Part shown: in pieces, positions 34,326 through 44,500 of the stretch
Layout: the number at the start of each line of letters is the position of its first letter
Position numbering within the stretch: position 1 is the first letter of the stretch
Assembly (NCBI RefSeq): GCF_001420695.1
Contig: NZ_LJJB01000010.1
Location: forward strand, 1-64,000
Length of the DNA stretch: 64,000 nt
Source of the DNA: Brevibacillus choshinensis
GTDB taxonomy: Bacteria > Bacillota > Bacilli > Brevibacillales > Brevibacillaceae
Direction: 5' to 3'
Program-made: the position numbers and the translations under genes
The notes under the pieces: generated by a model
Databases searched by the model: none
What the model was told of the DNA's origin: nothing
What the model saw: the letters and a program-made list of their open reading frames with translations, nothing else

Positions 34326-36581
34326 CTATGCTAACACAACTTGGTTTCTTCCCGAATTCTTTGCTTCGTACAACGCAATATCGGCTTGATGGAACAGCGA
34401 TTCGACGCTGAGATCGAAATCCGATTCCTTGCTCCACTTGGCGAGACCGCACGAGATCGTTACCTGTGGCGACGTCTCTTGCTCGACGCAGTGCCGGATG
34501 CGCTCTGCCACACTATGTGCCGTGGTCTTGTCTACGCGCGGCAGATAAACAGCCAGCTCCTCGCCTCCCCAACGCGCAGCGATATCACTGTCACGAATAC
34601 TGTGGCGAATCAGATTGGACACCTGTATCAATACTTCGTCCCCCACCTGATGACCAAATGTATCATTCACATTTTTAAAGTAATCGATATCGATCAAGAT
34701 CAGGGAACCGTACCCATCCTTTTCCAGCGAGGAGCGGACCCTTTCATTCAAATGCCTGCGAGTATAGAGACCGGTCAAATTGTCTGTAATGACCATGCGT
34801 TCCATCTCGTTGTGCAAGACTGCGTTGGTCATCGCCAGGCTGGCGTGTTGTCCGAAAATTTCGAGTAGCTTGTAGTCGTCAAAACTAAAAAAATGATAAC
34901 GCGAATCAGAGACTAGCAGCACTCCACTAATTTCGCCTTCCACGATCAGCGGCACACCCATTAGCGAGCAACAAGGCAAAAGTGAGAACGGTAGGGGTCC
35001 AGCACCTGGCTGAGCCAGTAATAGCGCCTGTTTGTTTTGCAAAATTTCCTGGAACGGCTTCTCGTTTGTGTGCACGGTCATTCCGGTGAATTCCGGCAAC
35101 GAGGACGAGAGCACGTCAAAGCGGTCCTCCCCAGGCGATTTGCTCAAAATAGCACAAAACTCAGCATCAAAGGTAGCACCCATCATCGTGGTCACAAAGT
35201 CCAGTATTTCTTTTAAATCGAGGCTGCGATTCAGCTGTCGCGCCATTTCATTGATCAGTCTCAGCTCACGAATCAAATTTCGGGATTGCTGATACAGCTG
35301 GGCATTCTCAAATGCGGTTCCCGCCGTATCAGCCAGGATCGCAATGTAATCTGTCTCATGCTGGCTCAAGGACACCCGCTGATCCGATGTGACCTGCAGC
35401 ACACCGTAAATCCCTTGTTTCCCCAACAATGGAGCCGCAATCACTGTTGTGGACTGATCTTCCTCTTCCACTTTTTCCACGATCAGTCTGCCTTCGAGAT
35501 ACGCTCTTGTGCTCGTCGAAGGCTCCGCTTCCTGAAAGGAAAGCTGCTTGACTGGCGTAGTGGCATTCGGTTCGACCGTCAAAAACAACTCTACGGACAA
35601 GTGCGGATACAAGCTAGGAATGCTCGTCACGATTTCGTGCAAGACGTCATTCACATCGATCGATGCCTGAATCTTGGACATGAGCTGATACAACAAGTCC
35701 TTTTTGCTGGCTTCCCTTCGCAAATCATCCGCCATAACGGCCCGCCAAAGCGCACTGCTCGCCTTTTCCCCTACTTCCTGCAAGAAGGCAACATCCCGCT
35801 CATCATACAAGCAATCTGTCTCATCAGCTGGCAGATGGAGGAGCAACGCATAGAGCGGGCTGCCATTGCACATGATCGGCACGACCACGATCCGGTTTTC
35901 TTCGAGAATGGTCGGGATCACAGGAGTTTGTCCGAAACGTGCAACGATTTGGGATATCTCGCTCTGTCCCTCTTCCATTCGCTGTGTTGTCACGCATTCC
36001 TGTGGGATACACAACCCGTTTTCGGACAACTTCACGGCCGAACAATAGCCTTTTTGGATGATTTCGCTGATCTGATTCGTCAAGCTAACCAATAACTCAC
36101 GCGTGGTGTCATGAAGATTGAGATCCATTACAATCTGGCTAGTTGCGTGCTGGATGTAGGCGTCATACCCCATTCGAATCATGGGCTCCAATCCTCGCAT
36201 GTAGGAATGGAGATCAACGTCTATGTCTGACTGGGAAGCAATGATCCCGATCACGGCACGTACGCGTCCGTCATTTTCAAGCAGAGGAATGGCCCCGTAT
36301 ACGTTGGGATCACCCTTCCAAGCTCTCATGACAATTTCCCCGGTGCTAGCCGCCTCCGCGGTCAGCTCAAATACATGACCGGAAGGAACAGAGTGTAGCA
36401 TCAGGTCAAGTCCTTGAGGGTTCCAGGATTGGCCTACCTGCATCTCCATGAAGTTGATTACACGGCCCCCGGAATCTGTCAAGAAAAGGATGCCTGGGCG
36501 CTTTTCCGGCCAAGATTGTAGAATAAAATGGGCCGTGTAGGAAAAGACCGTCTCTAACTTCCCCAACATTTTACTTGACAC
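34326..36581 (-). CDS. dgcP: GAF-GGDEF diguanylate cyclase, DgcP-like
   Basis: A 751-residue soluble protein with several GAF-like sensor regions (about 20-150, 160-290, 300-430, 440-570) and a C-terminal GGDEF domain. The active-site motif is GGEEL (672-676), a permitted variant, and the inhibitory I-site RDSD is five residues upstream (663-666), so product feedback is expected. The start is GTG with GGGAG upstream. The domain layout and the position between refZ-like and rpsD genes match B. subtilis DgcP (YtrP). It makes c-di-GMP, opposing the HD-GYP protein at 22114. Confidence 0.88.
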   Translation of the reverse strand: MSSKMLGKLETVFSYTAHFILQSWPEKRPGILFLTDSGGRVINFMEMQVGQSWNPQGLDLMLHSVPSGHVFELTAEAASTGEIVMRAWKGDPNVYGAIPLLENDGRVRAVIGIIASQSDIDVDLHSYMRGLEPMIRMGYDAYIQHATSQIVMDLNLHDTTRELLVSLTNQISEIIQKGYCSAVKLSENGLCIPQECVTTQRMEEGQSEISQIVARFGQTPVIPTILEENRIVVVPIMCNGSPLYALLLHLPADETDCLYDERDVAFLQEVGEKASSALWRAVMADDLRREASKKDLLYQLMSKIQASIDVNDVLHEIVTSIPSLYPHLSVELFLTVEPNATTPVKQLSFQEAEPSTSTRAYLEGRLIVEKVEEEDQSTTVIAAPLLGKQGIYGVLQVTSDQRVSLSQHETDYIAILADTAGTAFENAQLYQQSRNLIRELRLINEMARQLNRSLDLKEILDFVTTMMGATFDAEFCAILSKSPGEDRFDVLSSSLPEFTGMTVHTNEKPFQEILQNKQALLLAQPGAGPLPFSLLPCCSLMGVPLIVEGEISGVLLVSDSRYHFFSFDDYKLLEIFGQHASLAMTNAVLHNEMERMVITDNLTGLYTRRHLNERVRSSLEKDGYGSLILIDIDYFKNVNDTFGHQVGDEVLIQVSNLIRHSIRDSDIAARWGGEELAVYLPRVDKTTAHSVAERIRHCVEQETSPQVTISCGLAKWSKESDFDLSVESLFHQADIALYEAKNSGRNQVVLA

Positions 36582-36609
36582 GAGATACTCCCTCTCTTAC
36601 GCATTTTTC

Positions 36610-37191
36610 TCAAATTCCCAAATGGTCTGTATCGTTCACCTGCAGAACTTCCCACCGATTGTCGGTATACCGGAACATCGTGATTCCCGTATTATCGATC
36701 TGCGTGATGCCCGTTCCCTGCTCCCCGGCAGTCACGTAATGCAAAAAGCTGTTGATCAAACCGCCGTGCGACACGACGACCACCGCTTCGTCCGGGTGGT
36801 TTTTGGCTAACTCTGTCAAGGCATTCACAGCACGCTGCTGCATGTCCTCAAAAGTCTCGATCCCACAAGCAGTCTCATCCTGCGCTTCAAATCGTGCGCG
36901 GATCTCTTCGTAGGTCAATCCTTCCCATTGTCCGTAGCATCGCTCCCGTAGTGTCGACCGGGTGGAAATGGTTGAGCCCGATTGGTCGGCGATTCTGGAC
37001 GCAGTGACACGAGCACGGCTCAAATCACTAGAATATACGGCGTGGATCGTCTCGCCCCGGAACCGACGGGCAACCTGCTCTGCCTGGCGCAACCCCTGCT
37101 CATTCAAGTCGATATCACTGTGACCTTGAATGCGCCTGATCTGATTCCATTCTGTTTCTCCGTGGCGGACGAGGTACATGATGGTTTCCAA
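36610..37191 (-). CDS. Histidine phosphatase family protein (phosphoglycerate mutase-like)
   Basis: A 193-residue member of the histidine phosphatase superfamily: LVRHGETEWN contains the phosphorylated His, YSSDLSRARVTA the second Arg, and VVVVSHGG the second His. TTG 37191 is the likely start, about 9 bases after AAAGGAG; earlier residues in the frame are not protein-like. The actual substrate (phosphosugar, cobalamin precursor, other) is not evident. It is upstream of dgcP, with only 28 bp between them. Confidence 0.82.
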   Translation of the reverse strand: METIMYLVRHGETEWNQIRRIQGHSDIDLNEQGLRQAEQVARRFRGETIHAVYSSDLSRARVTASRIADQSGSTISTRSTLRERCYGQWEGLTYEEIRARFEAQDETACGIETFEDMQQRAVNALTELAKNHPDEAVVVVSHGGLINSFLHYVTAGEQGTGITQIDNTGITMFRYTDNRWEVLQVNDTDHLGI

Positions 37192-37423
37192 GACGATAAT
37201 CTCCTTTGGTAATCTTTCTAATTGATAGTACTTTTTATTATATAAGATGCTTATACGCAATTCTAGATTGATCAAAAAACATTTGGGACAAAATTCCCAT
37301 AATTCTTCCTTTCTTGCCCTCGAAACTACATTTCAACCTTTTTCTTCTAGAAGGTGAAACGCCATCTCCCTTTGGTACGTCAGAGTGGTAAGTGAAAATA
37401 TTGACATCGTTGGAGGGGTTTAC

Positions 37424-39724
37424 ATGAAGCCTTGGCTCGTTCGCTCAAGCTCATTTCTATTGACTGCTAGTCTGGTGTTCCCTGTTTTTTCAGCACACGC
37501 ACAAACGCCTAATGCTTCTAACCAAGCCGTTTCCAATAACTCTCAAGTAGGTGGTGCTATGCTCGCCGCTGCCAGCAAGGTGAAGTTGTCCAAAGAGGAT
37601 GCAGTGACTCTCGCCCAAAAGCTCGTGCCAACAAAAGGCTTGGAGCTTACCAATGTCTCGTTCCGTTCGAGTGACCCTTGGCGACCGTTCCCTGAATGGT
37701 CTTTTAGCTGGGGAAAGAAAGTAGCAAACAGTGAAGATGTAGAATTGTCTTACAGCGTCAGTATCCATGCCAACACAGGTGAGGTGACTGCTTACTCTCG
37801 CTATGATCGCGGAGCGTCGAACCTGCCGTATGCCAAACGGATATCGTATGAAGATGCGCGTAAGCAAGCCGAGAACTTCCTGGCCAAATACAACGCGGGT
37901 AAAGCCGAGCAGACTCGCCTGTACGTCCGCGACATGCCTGCTCCCAAGACGCCGCTGAACACGGATACCGCGTATTCCTTCCGTTTTGTTCGGGTTGTCG
38001 ATGGGATGCTCTTTCCTGACAATAGTGCTGACATTACTGTAAACAGCGCTGGATCAGTGATCGGATACTCGCTCACATGGAACGACGTCACGTTTGAAAA
38101 ACCATCCAAGGTCATCTCCCCAGAGGAAGCCGAGAAACAGATGACCGCACAGGCCAATGCTCGACTCTCCTATCTCATTCCTTGGGAAAAAGGAGGCGAG
38201 GAACGCACCAAGCCGACCCTAGCCTATCAAAATCCGTTCACCTTTTACATCGATGCGGCTGATGGCTCCGCTTTGACGACTGCATCCCTTATTCCTCGCA
38301 GTCAGGTCAAGGAACCGGCCCCTGTGAGCCCCAAAGCATTGCCCGCTCGTCATTCGGGCAAAGCCCTTTCTCAAGACGAAGCGATCAAAGTGGCATCCGA
38401 CACATTTGATCTCGACAAATACGAGCTGCGCTCCGCTAATTATAATGAAAAAGATTACCGCGGAAACCGACCTATCTGGAATCTGGAATACGGGGAAAAG
38501 GACAATCGCAACGGTGGCTTTGCATACGTGTCCATCGATGCAGGAACAGGCGATATTTACGCTTATAACAAAGACATACGTCCACTGAAGTCATCCGAAG
38601 GCTCCACCAAAAAAGTCAGCACCGATAAACTCCAGGAAAAAGCGATCGAAACCGTCCGTAAATGGACACCAACGCTAGCGAATCAACTGTACCTGGTGGA
38701 CCGCAGCCAAGAAGATGCCGATCAAGGCGACTCGGATCGCTACAGCATAACCTTCCAACGCTATCTGGATGGGATTGCTGCCGCATCCGGTACGGCATCC
38801 CTGACCTTTGACACGAAGTCTGGCGAGCTCCTCTCCTATTACGCCGAGATCGGAAGCGAGACATACCCAGCCAAGCCAGGCAAGCATTTGTCTGAGCAAG
38901 AAGCTATATCTGCATGGAAGGGTGAAATCGAGACGGAAGCGGTTTACGTCTTGACACCTTTGAGTACAGAAGATCGCAAGAAAATGGAAGCACTGCCGTC
39001 TTACCTACCCAAGAGAACAGCCAAACTCGTGTATCGTGCCACAACCACTCCATTTGAACAGGCATATTTCTACGATGCCGTAACGGGAGAGTGGCGTTCA
39101 CAATCAACCGGAAAAGTCATAAATTTGCATCGACCAGCACCCTCTGATCTGGAAGGACATCCAGTAGAGAAAGAATTGCTCCTGATGTATGAATATGATG
39201 CTCTTTCCCTGATCGACGGCAAAATCATGCCACAAAAACAGATCACTCGCGGCGAAATGATCGAAATGCTAATGATCAGCCTGAACAACGGGCGCTATTA
39301 CCCGATGTACTCAGCCGAGCGCAAGAATACGTACAGTGACGTAGCAAACGGTTCCCGCTACTTCTCCGCTGTCGAGGCTGCCGTTGACCGCGGTCTGCTC
39401 GAGAAAAATCTTTCCAAGCTCAATCCAGATGAGCCAATCAATCGGGAAGAACTGGCAGATATGATCGTGCGTGCTCTGGGCTACAACAAGTTGGCTGACT
39501 ACTCCTCGATGTTCCAGTCCAACCTGACAGACATCGCCAACACGAAGCACCGCGGGGCAATCGTCATCGCGACGACTCTTGGCATCATGACCTCTGACAA
39601 ACAAGCGTTCAAGCCGACAGCGACCGTTTCCCGCGCCGATGCTGCCACAACCTTTACACGCTTCCTCGAAAAACGGGGGAATCAAGACTCACAACCTGTC
39701 ACCTATCAGGCCAAATACGAGTAA
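37424..39724 (+). CDS. Exported protein with YcdB/YcdC repeats and SLH domains
   Basis: A 766-residue secreted protein. A signal peptide (about 1-27, AHA-QT) is followed by two or more YcdB/YcdC-type (PepSY-like) repeats with the pattern LSKEDAVTLAQKL, ISYEDARKQAENFL, LSQDEAIKVASDTF and LSEQEAISAWKGE, each starting an alpha/beta unit. The last ~150 residues contain S-layer homology motifs (TYSDVANGSRYFSAVEAAVD, LTDIANTKHRGAIVIATTLG, VSRADAATTFTRFL), which would anchor it to pyruvylated wall polymer. The repeats in such proteins often inhibit proteases or bind the wall; the function here is unknown. Confidence 0.85.
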   Translation: MKPWLVRSSSFLLTASLVFPVFSAHAQTPNASNQAVSNNSQVGGAMLAAASKVKLSKEDAVTLAQKLVPTKGLELTNVSFRSSDPWRPFPEWSFSWGKKVANSEDVELSYSVSIHANTGEVTAYSRYDRGASNLPYAKRISYEDARKQAENFLAKYNAGKAEQTRLYVRDMPAPKTPLNTDTAYSFRFVRVVDGMLFPDNSADITVNSAGSVIGYSLTWNDVTFEKPSKVISPEEAEKQMTAQANARLSYLIPWEKGGEERTKPTLAYQNPFTFYIDAADGSALTTASLIPRSQVKEPAPVSPKALPARHSGKALSQDEAIKVASDTFDLDKYELRSANYNEKDYRGNRPIWNLEYGEKDNRNGGFAYVSIDAGTGDIYAYNKDIRPLKSSEGSTKKVSTDKLQEKAIETVRKWTPTLANQLYLVDRSQEDADQGDSDRYSITFQRYLDGIAAASGTASLTFDTKSGELLSYYAEIGSETYPAKPGKHLSEQEAISAWKGEIETEAVYVLTPLSTEDRKKMEALPSYLPKRTAKLVYRATTTPFEQAYFYDAVTGEWRSQSTGKVINLHRPAPSDLEGHPVEKELLLMYEYDALSLIDGKIMPQKQITRGEMIEMLMISLNNGRYYPMYSAERKNTYSDVANGSRYFSAVEAAVDRGLLEKNLSKLNPDEPINREELADMIVRALGYNKLADYSSMFQSNLTDIANTKHRGAIVIATTLGIMTSDKQAFKPTATVSRADAATTFTRFLEKRGNQDSQPVTYQAKYE

Positions 39725-39728
39725 GTCT

Positions 39729-39773
39729 GACGCCGTCCGCGCCAATATTGGTGCCGGATGGCGCTTTTCTTTT
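39729..39773 (+). terminator. Rho-independent terminator
   Basis: An imperfect stem GCCGTCCGCGCC / GGTGCCGGATGGC with loop AATATT, followed by TTTTCTTTT. Confidence 0.6.
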
Positions 39774-39776
39774 CCC

Positions 39777-39806
39777 TTGACTTCGAACTGCCTATCCGAG
39801 TATTAT
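39777..39806 (+). promoter_or_regulatory. Promoter of rpsD
   Basis: TTGACT (39777-39782), 18-bp spacer, TATTAT (39801-39806). It leaves an untranslated leader of about 200 bases before the rpsD start. Confidence 0.6.
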
Positions 39807-39812
39807 TGAATG

Positions 39813-40011
39813 TATGTGTACAGGGTAGCATTGATTGCAGGTAAAAACGGAAGGATGTACCCTCTTAGTTCCCTCCCTTTCAGGCAGCGGCTGTACTACC
39901 TGTGAGGAGCACGATGCGGAAACGCTACCGTCCGAAGTTCGTGTAGATAAAGAAGGAACTAACCTGTCGGAAGTAAACACCTGCGAATCCATATTAAAGG
40001 AGAATGAATAT
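39813..40011 (+). ncRNA. rpsD leader, probable S4 autoregulatory RNA
   Basis: The long leader of rpsD contains a distant pairing, TTAGTTCC (39865-39872) with GGAACTAA (39955-39962), and CAGGT/ACCTG arms nearer its 5' end. In B. subtilis S4 binds its own leader and represses rpsD. A similar structure is plausible here. The frame that reads through this leader into rpsD has no ribosome binding site and is not coding. The structure was found by eye, not folded. Confidence 0.55.
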
Positions 40012-40611
40012 ATGTCACGTTACACAGGACCTCGTCACAAACTTGCCCGTCGTCTGGGTATCTCCCTCGATGGTACAGGAAAAGACATCAAACGCAACTT
40101 CCCTCCTGGCCAACACGGTCATAACAACCGTCGTAAAATGAGCGAGTACGGAATCCAGTTGCAAGAAAAACAAAAACTGCGCCACATGTTTGGCCTTAAC
40201 GAAAAACAATTCCGCCGCACCTTTGACCATGCTAACAAAATGGCTGGCGTAGTGGGCGAAAACTTCATGAAATTGCTGGAATCCCGCTTGGATAACGTGG
40301 TATACCGTATGGGCTATGCACCAACTCGCCCAGCTGCTCGTCAGTTGGTAAACCATGGTCACTTCCTGGTAAACGGCAAAAAAGTTAACATCCCATCTTA
40401 CCGTGTTCAACCAGGTGATGTGATCTCCATCCGCGAGAAATCCCGTGGTCTGGAAATCATCAAGAACTCCCTGGAAGGCCGTAACTTCCTGCCTAACTAC
40501 ATCACTTTCAACGATGCTGCTGCTGAAGGTACCTTCACTCGTCTGCCTGACCGTGAAGAAATGCCAGCTGAAATCAACGAAGTTCTGATCGTTGAGTTCT
40601 ACAGCCGTTAA
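40012..40611 (+). CDS. rpsD: 30S ribosomal protein S4
   Basis: A 199-residue protein starting [20 protein letters not shown], with an S4 RNA-binding domain at about 90-155 ([40 protein letters not shown]). S4 nucleates 30S assembly and regulates its own synthesis. AAAGGAG lies upstream of ATG 40012. It has strong codon bias, as expected, and is monocistronic with its own promoter, leader and terminator. Confidence 0.98.
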   Translation: MSRYTGPRHKLARRLGISLDGTGKDIKRNFPPGQHGHNNRRKMSEYGIQLQEKQKLRHMFGLNEKQFRRTFDHANKMAGVVGENFMKLLESRLDNVVYRMGYAPTRPAARQLVNHGHFLVNGKKVNIPSYRVQPGDVISIREKSRGLEIIKNSLEGRNFLPNYITFNDAAAEGTFTRLPDREEMPAEINEVLIVEFYSR

Positions 40612-40624
40612 TCGACTGGGAGTC

Positions 40625-40664
40625 CAAAAAAGAGTAGCGCCACTTGTGGCCTACTCTTTTTTAT
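40625..40664 (+). terminator. Terminator of rpsD
   Basis: AAAAGAGTAG and CTACTCTTTT arms with an inner GCCAC/GTGGC stem and a T-run. Confidence 0.85.
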
Positions 40665-40688
40665 TCTTTCAGAAAAGTATAAGTACAA

Positions 40689-40736
40689 CTAAGGCTCCGC
40701 CAAAAGTCTTAGTGGGCCAAGTTTTCTAATTTGCAC
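40689..40736 (+). repeat. Dispersed short repeat, copy A
   Basis: The segment begins CTAAGGCTCCGCC and ends AGTTTTCTAATTTGCAC. A second copy on the opposite strand at 53896-53948 shares both ends with one mismatch each, but a different middle. Both lie in short intergenic gaps. See the matching finding. Confidence 0.55.
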
Positions 40737-40737
40737 T

Positions 40738-41214
40738 TTATCGAACTGTCTGTTCTCGATAGGCGGCTCGCACCCTCTGGATCTGTTCCAAATGATCACT
40801 CACATGGTTCACGTACCGCTCAAGCAGCTGAACCAATGTCAAGGGTCCCGCCTCTTCATGAATTCCACAGCGCTGCCAATCGGCGCCTTCCACCTTCTGC
40901 AGCACTGGAAGCATCATCTCCCGCATTAATCCGAACAGTTTAAGGGAATACTCTGCATCCTGGTCTGAGTAGCCCAATGAAGTGGCCCACGCGTCTTGGT
41001 CGTACGCCGTCAGCATCGGATTGTTTTCCGCAAGCACTCGTTTCATGCGGTGCACACCTACTAGCTCTGCATCGGCTAGATGGACGATAATCTCATGAAT
41101 ACTCCATTTGTTTGGCCCCGACTTGTAGTGCATCTCCTCTTCTGACAGTGCGCGAATTGCTTCCCTTACCCGTTCGAGCCCGCTTCCGTACTCCTCGATG
41201 AGTGCCTTTACCAT
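40738..41214 (-). CDS. DinB-superfamily protein (YfiT-like)
   Basis: A 158-residue four-helix DinB-like protein; such proteins bind a metal and some act as bacillithiol or other thiol S-transferases. Possible metal His residues are in WSIHEIIVHLAD (two His) and YVNHVSDHLEQI (two His), fitting the family's three-His site. ATG 41214 follows AGGGAG by 9 bases. Substrate unknown. Confidence 0.82.
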   Translation of the reverse strand: MVKALIEEYGSGLERVREAIRALSEEEMHYKSGPNKWSIHEIIVHLADAELVGVHRMKRVLAENNPMLTAYDQDAWATSLGYSDQDAEYSLKLFGLMREMMLPVLQKVEGADWQRCGIHEEAGPLTLVQLLERYVNHVSDHLEQIQRVRAAYREQTVR

Positions 41215-41300
41215 CCCGATCCACTCCCTTTTGCATGGTTTCATTAGGGCGACCCCTTTTCTTTACACGTCTTATCGTCACAAAAGTTGCGTTTGCTTGA

Positions 41301-41429
41301 TCCTCTACCCAAGCTACGCTTTCTTTAGCTGCGCAAGATGGCGTCGAAATTCACGGTGCCAACGGTTTTCCGATCGCAGAAAAAGTAGAAGATCGTCCCG
41401 TAGCTTCTAAAAAGGTGTCTGTTCAGTAG
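41301..41429 (+). pseudogene. Possible remnant of a small secreted protein gene
   Basis: The frame reads SSTQATLSLAAQDGVEIHGA then NGFPIAEKVEDRPVASKKVSVQ and a stop. Directly upstream in the same frame is TRLIVTKVAFA followed by TGA (41298-41300). Together they look like a signal peptide interrupted by a stop codon, but no start codon with a ribosome binding site is visible. Nothing else in the 383-bp gap 41215-41597 looks like a gene. Weak call. Confidence 0.3.
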
Positions 41430-41597
41430 GTTTTGTTACCGAGCAGACTCCTTTTCTATTTGGCTCACGAAGTCTAGTTCTTTGTAAAAATATCAGGCTT
41501 TCCTACACACCGTCTCCCCGCTTGTCCACTTCTCAACTTCTATCCTCCATGTCCCTCGTATGGTATAATCAGGGTGTATGCTAGGGGGTCATAGACT

Positions 41598-44500
41598 ATG
41601 TCGAATAGCCACAATTCTTCCTCTGAACCGACGAAGAAAAAACGCCGACGAAGCCGCGGTAGAACGATCTGGATTATCGTCCAGCTGCTGTTTCTACTAG
41701 GCATAATGGGAGGCGTCGTTGCAGGAGGAATCGTGACAGGTTATGTTGCCGCACTCGTGAAAGACGAGCCTGTGCGCAGCAAGGAAGAACTAGAGAATAA
41801 GATTTTCACGAACTATCTGACTGGCTTCGCCTATTACAATGATGGCTCTCTTATCGGTCAATTGCGAGCGGAAGAGGGCGACAGACGATTGGTGAAAAAA
41901 GCAGACGTTTCTCCCTATTTGATCAACGCAATCATCGCAACTGAGGACAAAAGTTTTTATCATCACAACGGGATCGCCGTGCAGTCCACTTTGCGTGGAG
42001 CGATCCAAGATTTTACCAATCAGCCTGTCGTAACGGGAGGAAGCACCATAACTCAGCAGCTCGTCAAAAATACGATTCTCTCTGCTGAAGTCAGCCATTC
42101 CCGCAAAGCCAAGGAAATCTTCATCGCCCTGCGGATCGAGCGCATGTTTTCCAAGGATCAGATCCTGGAAGCTTACATGAATGAGATCTATTTTGGAAAA
42201 AATGCGAACGGCTCGAACGTCTACGGGGTACAAGCTGCCGCAAAAGGGATCTTCGGCAAGGACGTTAAGGAGCTGAACCTCAGCGAAAGCTCGTATTTGG
42301 CAGGGATGATTCAGAATCCAGGCGCCTATTCTCCGTTTGGAAACGAGAGCTACCAGCGCGGAAAAGAACGCCAGAAAATGGTTCTCGACCGAATGGTGGA
42401 AAATGGCTACATTACCCAGTCGCAATACGCTGGAGCCACCAACGCGGATCTCAAAGCGTCCTTGGCAAAACCTACCGAACAAGCCTATCGCGAAGTGCCG
42501 TTCCTGATGATGGAAATCGAAGAACGTGCTGCGCGCCAGCTGGTCGACGTGGACCTCAAAGAAAAAGGCAGGGACAAAGAGACGGTAGGCCGAAACGAGT
42601 ATCGCCAGTTAGTAGAAGAAAAGCGACGGGACATTCTCCGCAACGGCTACAAGGTACATACCACCATCGACAAAAACGTGTACACCACGATGCAAGCCGT
42701 CGCGAATGATCCAAAGAACTTCGGTAAAAATCGCTCTTATACAATTCGCCGCTCCAACGGCAAGACAGAGAAGATCGAGAATGCAATGGAAGAAGTCGGC
42801 GCTATGCTGATCCACAACAAGACCGGTGCCATCCTCGGGATGATCGGTGGTCGTGATTTTAAAGTGGAACAGACGAACCATGCCACCGCCGCGAGACAGC
42901 CTGGGTCGGCGATGAAACCACTTGCTGCCTATGCTCCAGCCTTTGAATTAGGGCTGTTGCAACCAGCTTCTCCTCTCGATGACTCACCCGTCTTGCTCGC
43001 AGACGGTCAAAACGGCTCTCACCTGCCGATGAACTGGAATAACAAATGGCAAGGTATCATGAGCGCGCGTGAAGCCCTGCGGATGTCCTGGAACATTCCG
43101 GCCATCAAAACCTATCTCAAAGTGGGCATCCCGACAGCCCTCGAGTATGTGAAAAAGATGGGGATCACGACACTCGTTGATGCAGACAACTACGCTTCGA
43201 CTGGGGTAATCGGCGGACTTACATACGGTACTACCGTCGAAGAGATGACCAATGCGTACGCCACCTTTGCCAACCACGGCTCATTTGTGGACGCCTACCT
43301 CATTGATCACATCGAGGACAGCCAAGGCAAGGTTATTTATAAACACGAGGCACAACCCATACAAGTGTACAGCGAACAGACTGCGTACTTGATCACCGAC
43401 ATGATGCGCTCTGTTGTCAACGCAGGTACAGGGACTCACATTCGAAAATACGTACCGAAAAAAGTGGACGTAGCGGGCAAAACCGGTACAACCAACAGCA
43501 GCAATGACCTGTGGTTTGTCGGATATACGCCAGAGCTGTCCATGGGTGTCTGGGTCGGCTTTGATGAGCCGTATCCGATGCCAGATGCCGATAAATACGT
43601 ACCGATGGTCGTATGGGGCAAGATCATGAAAGACATTATCGCAAACCAACCGAATTTGTCGCCACCGGATGACAAGTTCCAGAAACCGGATGGAATCGTC
43701 AGTGCCACTGTGGACTCCAAATCGGGCCTCTTGCCGAGCGAGCTTTCCAAGGAAGCAGGTCACGTGATCACAGACTTGTTCAACCGTCGTTTCGTACCGA
43801 CGAAAGTAGACGATACGCATCAGAAAGCTCGTATTGTCACTTATGACGACGAACGATATTTGGCCAAAGAAGGCACTCCTGATGACTTTGTTACCGAAGG
43901 CGTCTTCTACCGCTCACCTGATCCGCTCCCGACCAAGGACCAAATTCAGGAGAAAAACAAGAAAGTTGCCCTCCATCCTCCTGACTGGGAACAACGACTC
44001 CCAGATAAGGAAGATCCGCGTACAGAAGTCGCTGGGGCTCCGGCATCACCTAGCAGTTTAGTAGCCAATACGACAGGCAAGCAAAGTGTACTCACCTGGC
44101 AATCCGCCAAAGAAGCCGATCTGTTAGGCTATCGAATCTATCGCGCTGATAGTCAAAATGGTTTCATCCGCATCGCCACTATCAAGGATCCATCTGTACT
44201 GACCTTTACCGAGACGGGAGCAGTCATTGGAGATGCAGGGTATTACGTGACCGCCGTCGATATTACCGGTCAGGAATCACAGCCGTCTGCTATCGCAACC
44301 AGTGGCACCGGCTCGCATACATGGCAGTTGCCAGATCCGAATAAGGACCCAGGAACAGGAATTCCTGATATTCCTGTTGTTCCAGGTGATACTACCGATC
44401 CAAACGGAAATGGAAATGGAGCTGTCCCAGGAGATAACGGTAATCAAACGGACCCTGGAGCTGCAACGACATCCCCTCCATCTACACCAAAATCGTTGAC

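Noticed and set aside
41298-41300. TGA as a recoded (selenocysteine) codon
   Set aside because: No hairpin of SECIS type was seen next to it and the frame lacks a start; a remnant is simpler.
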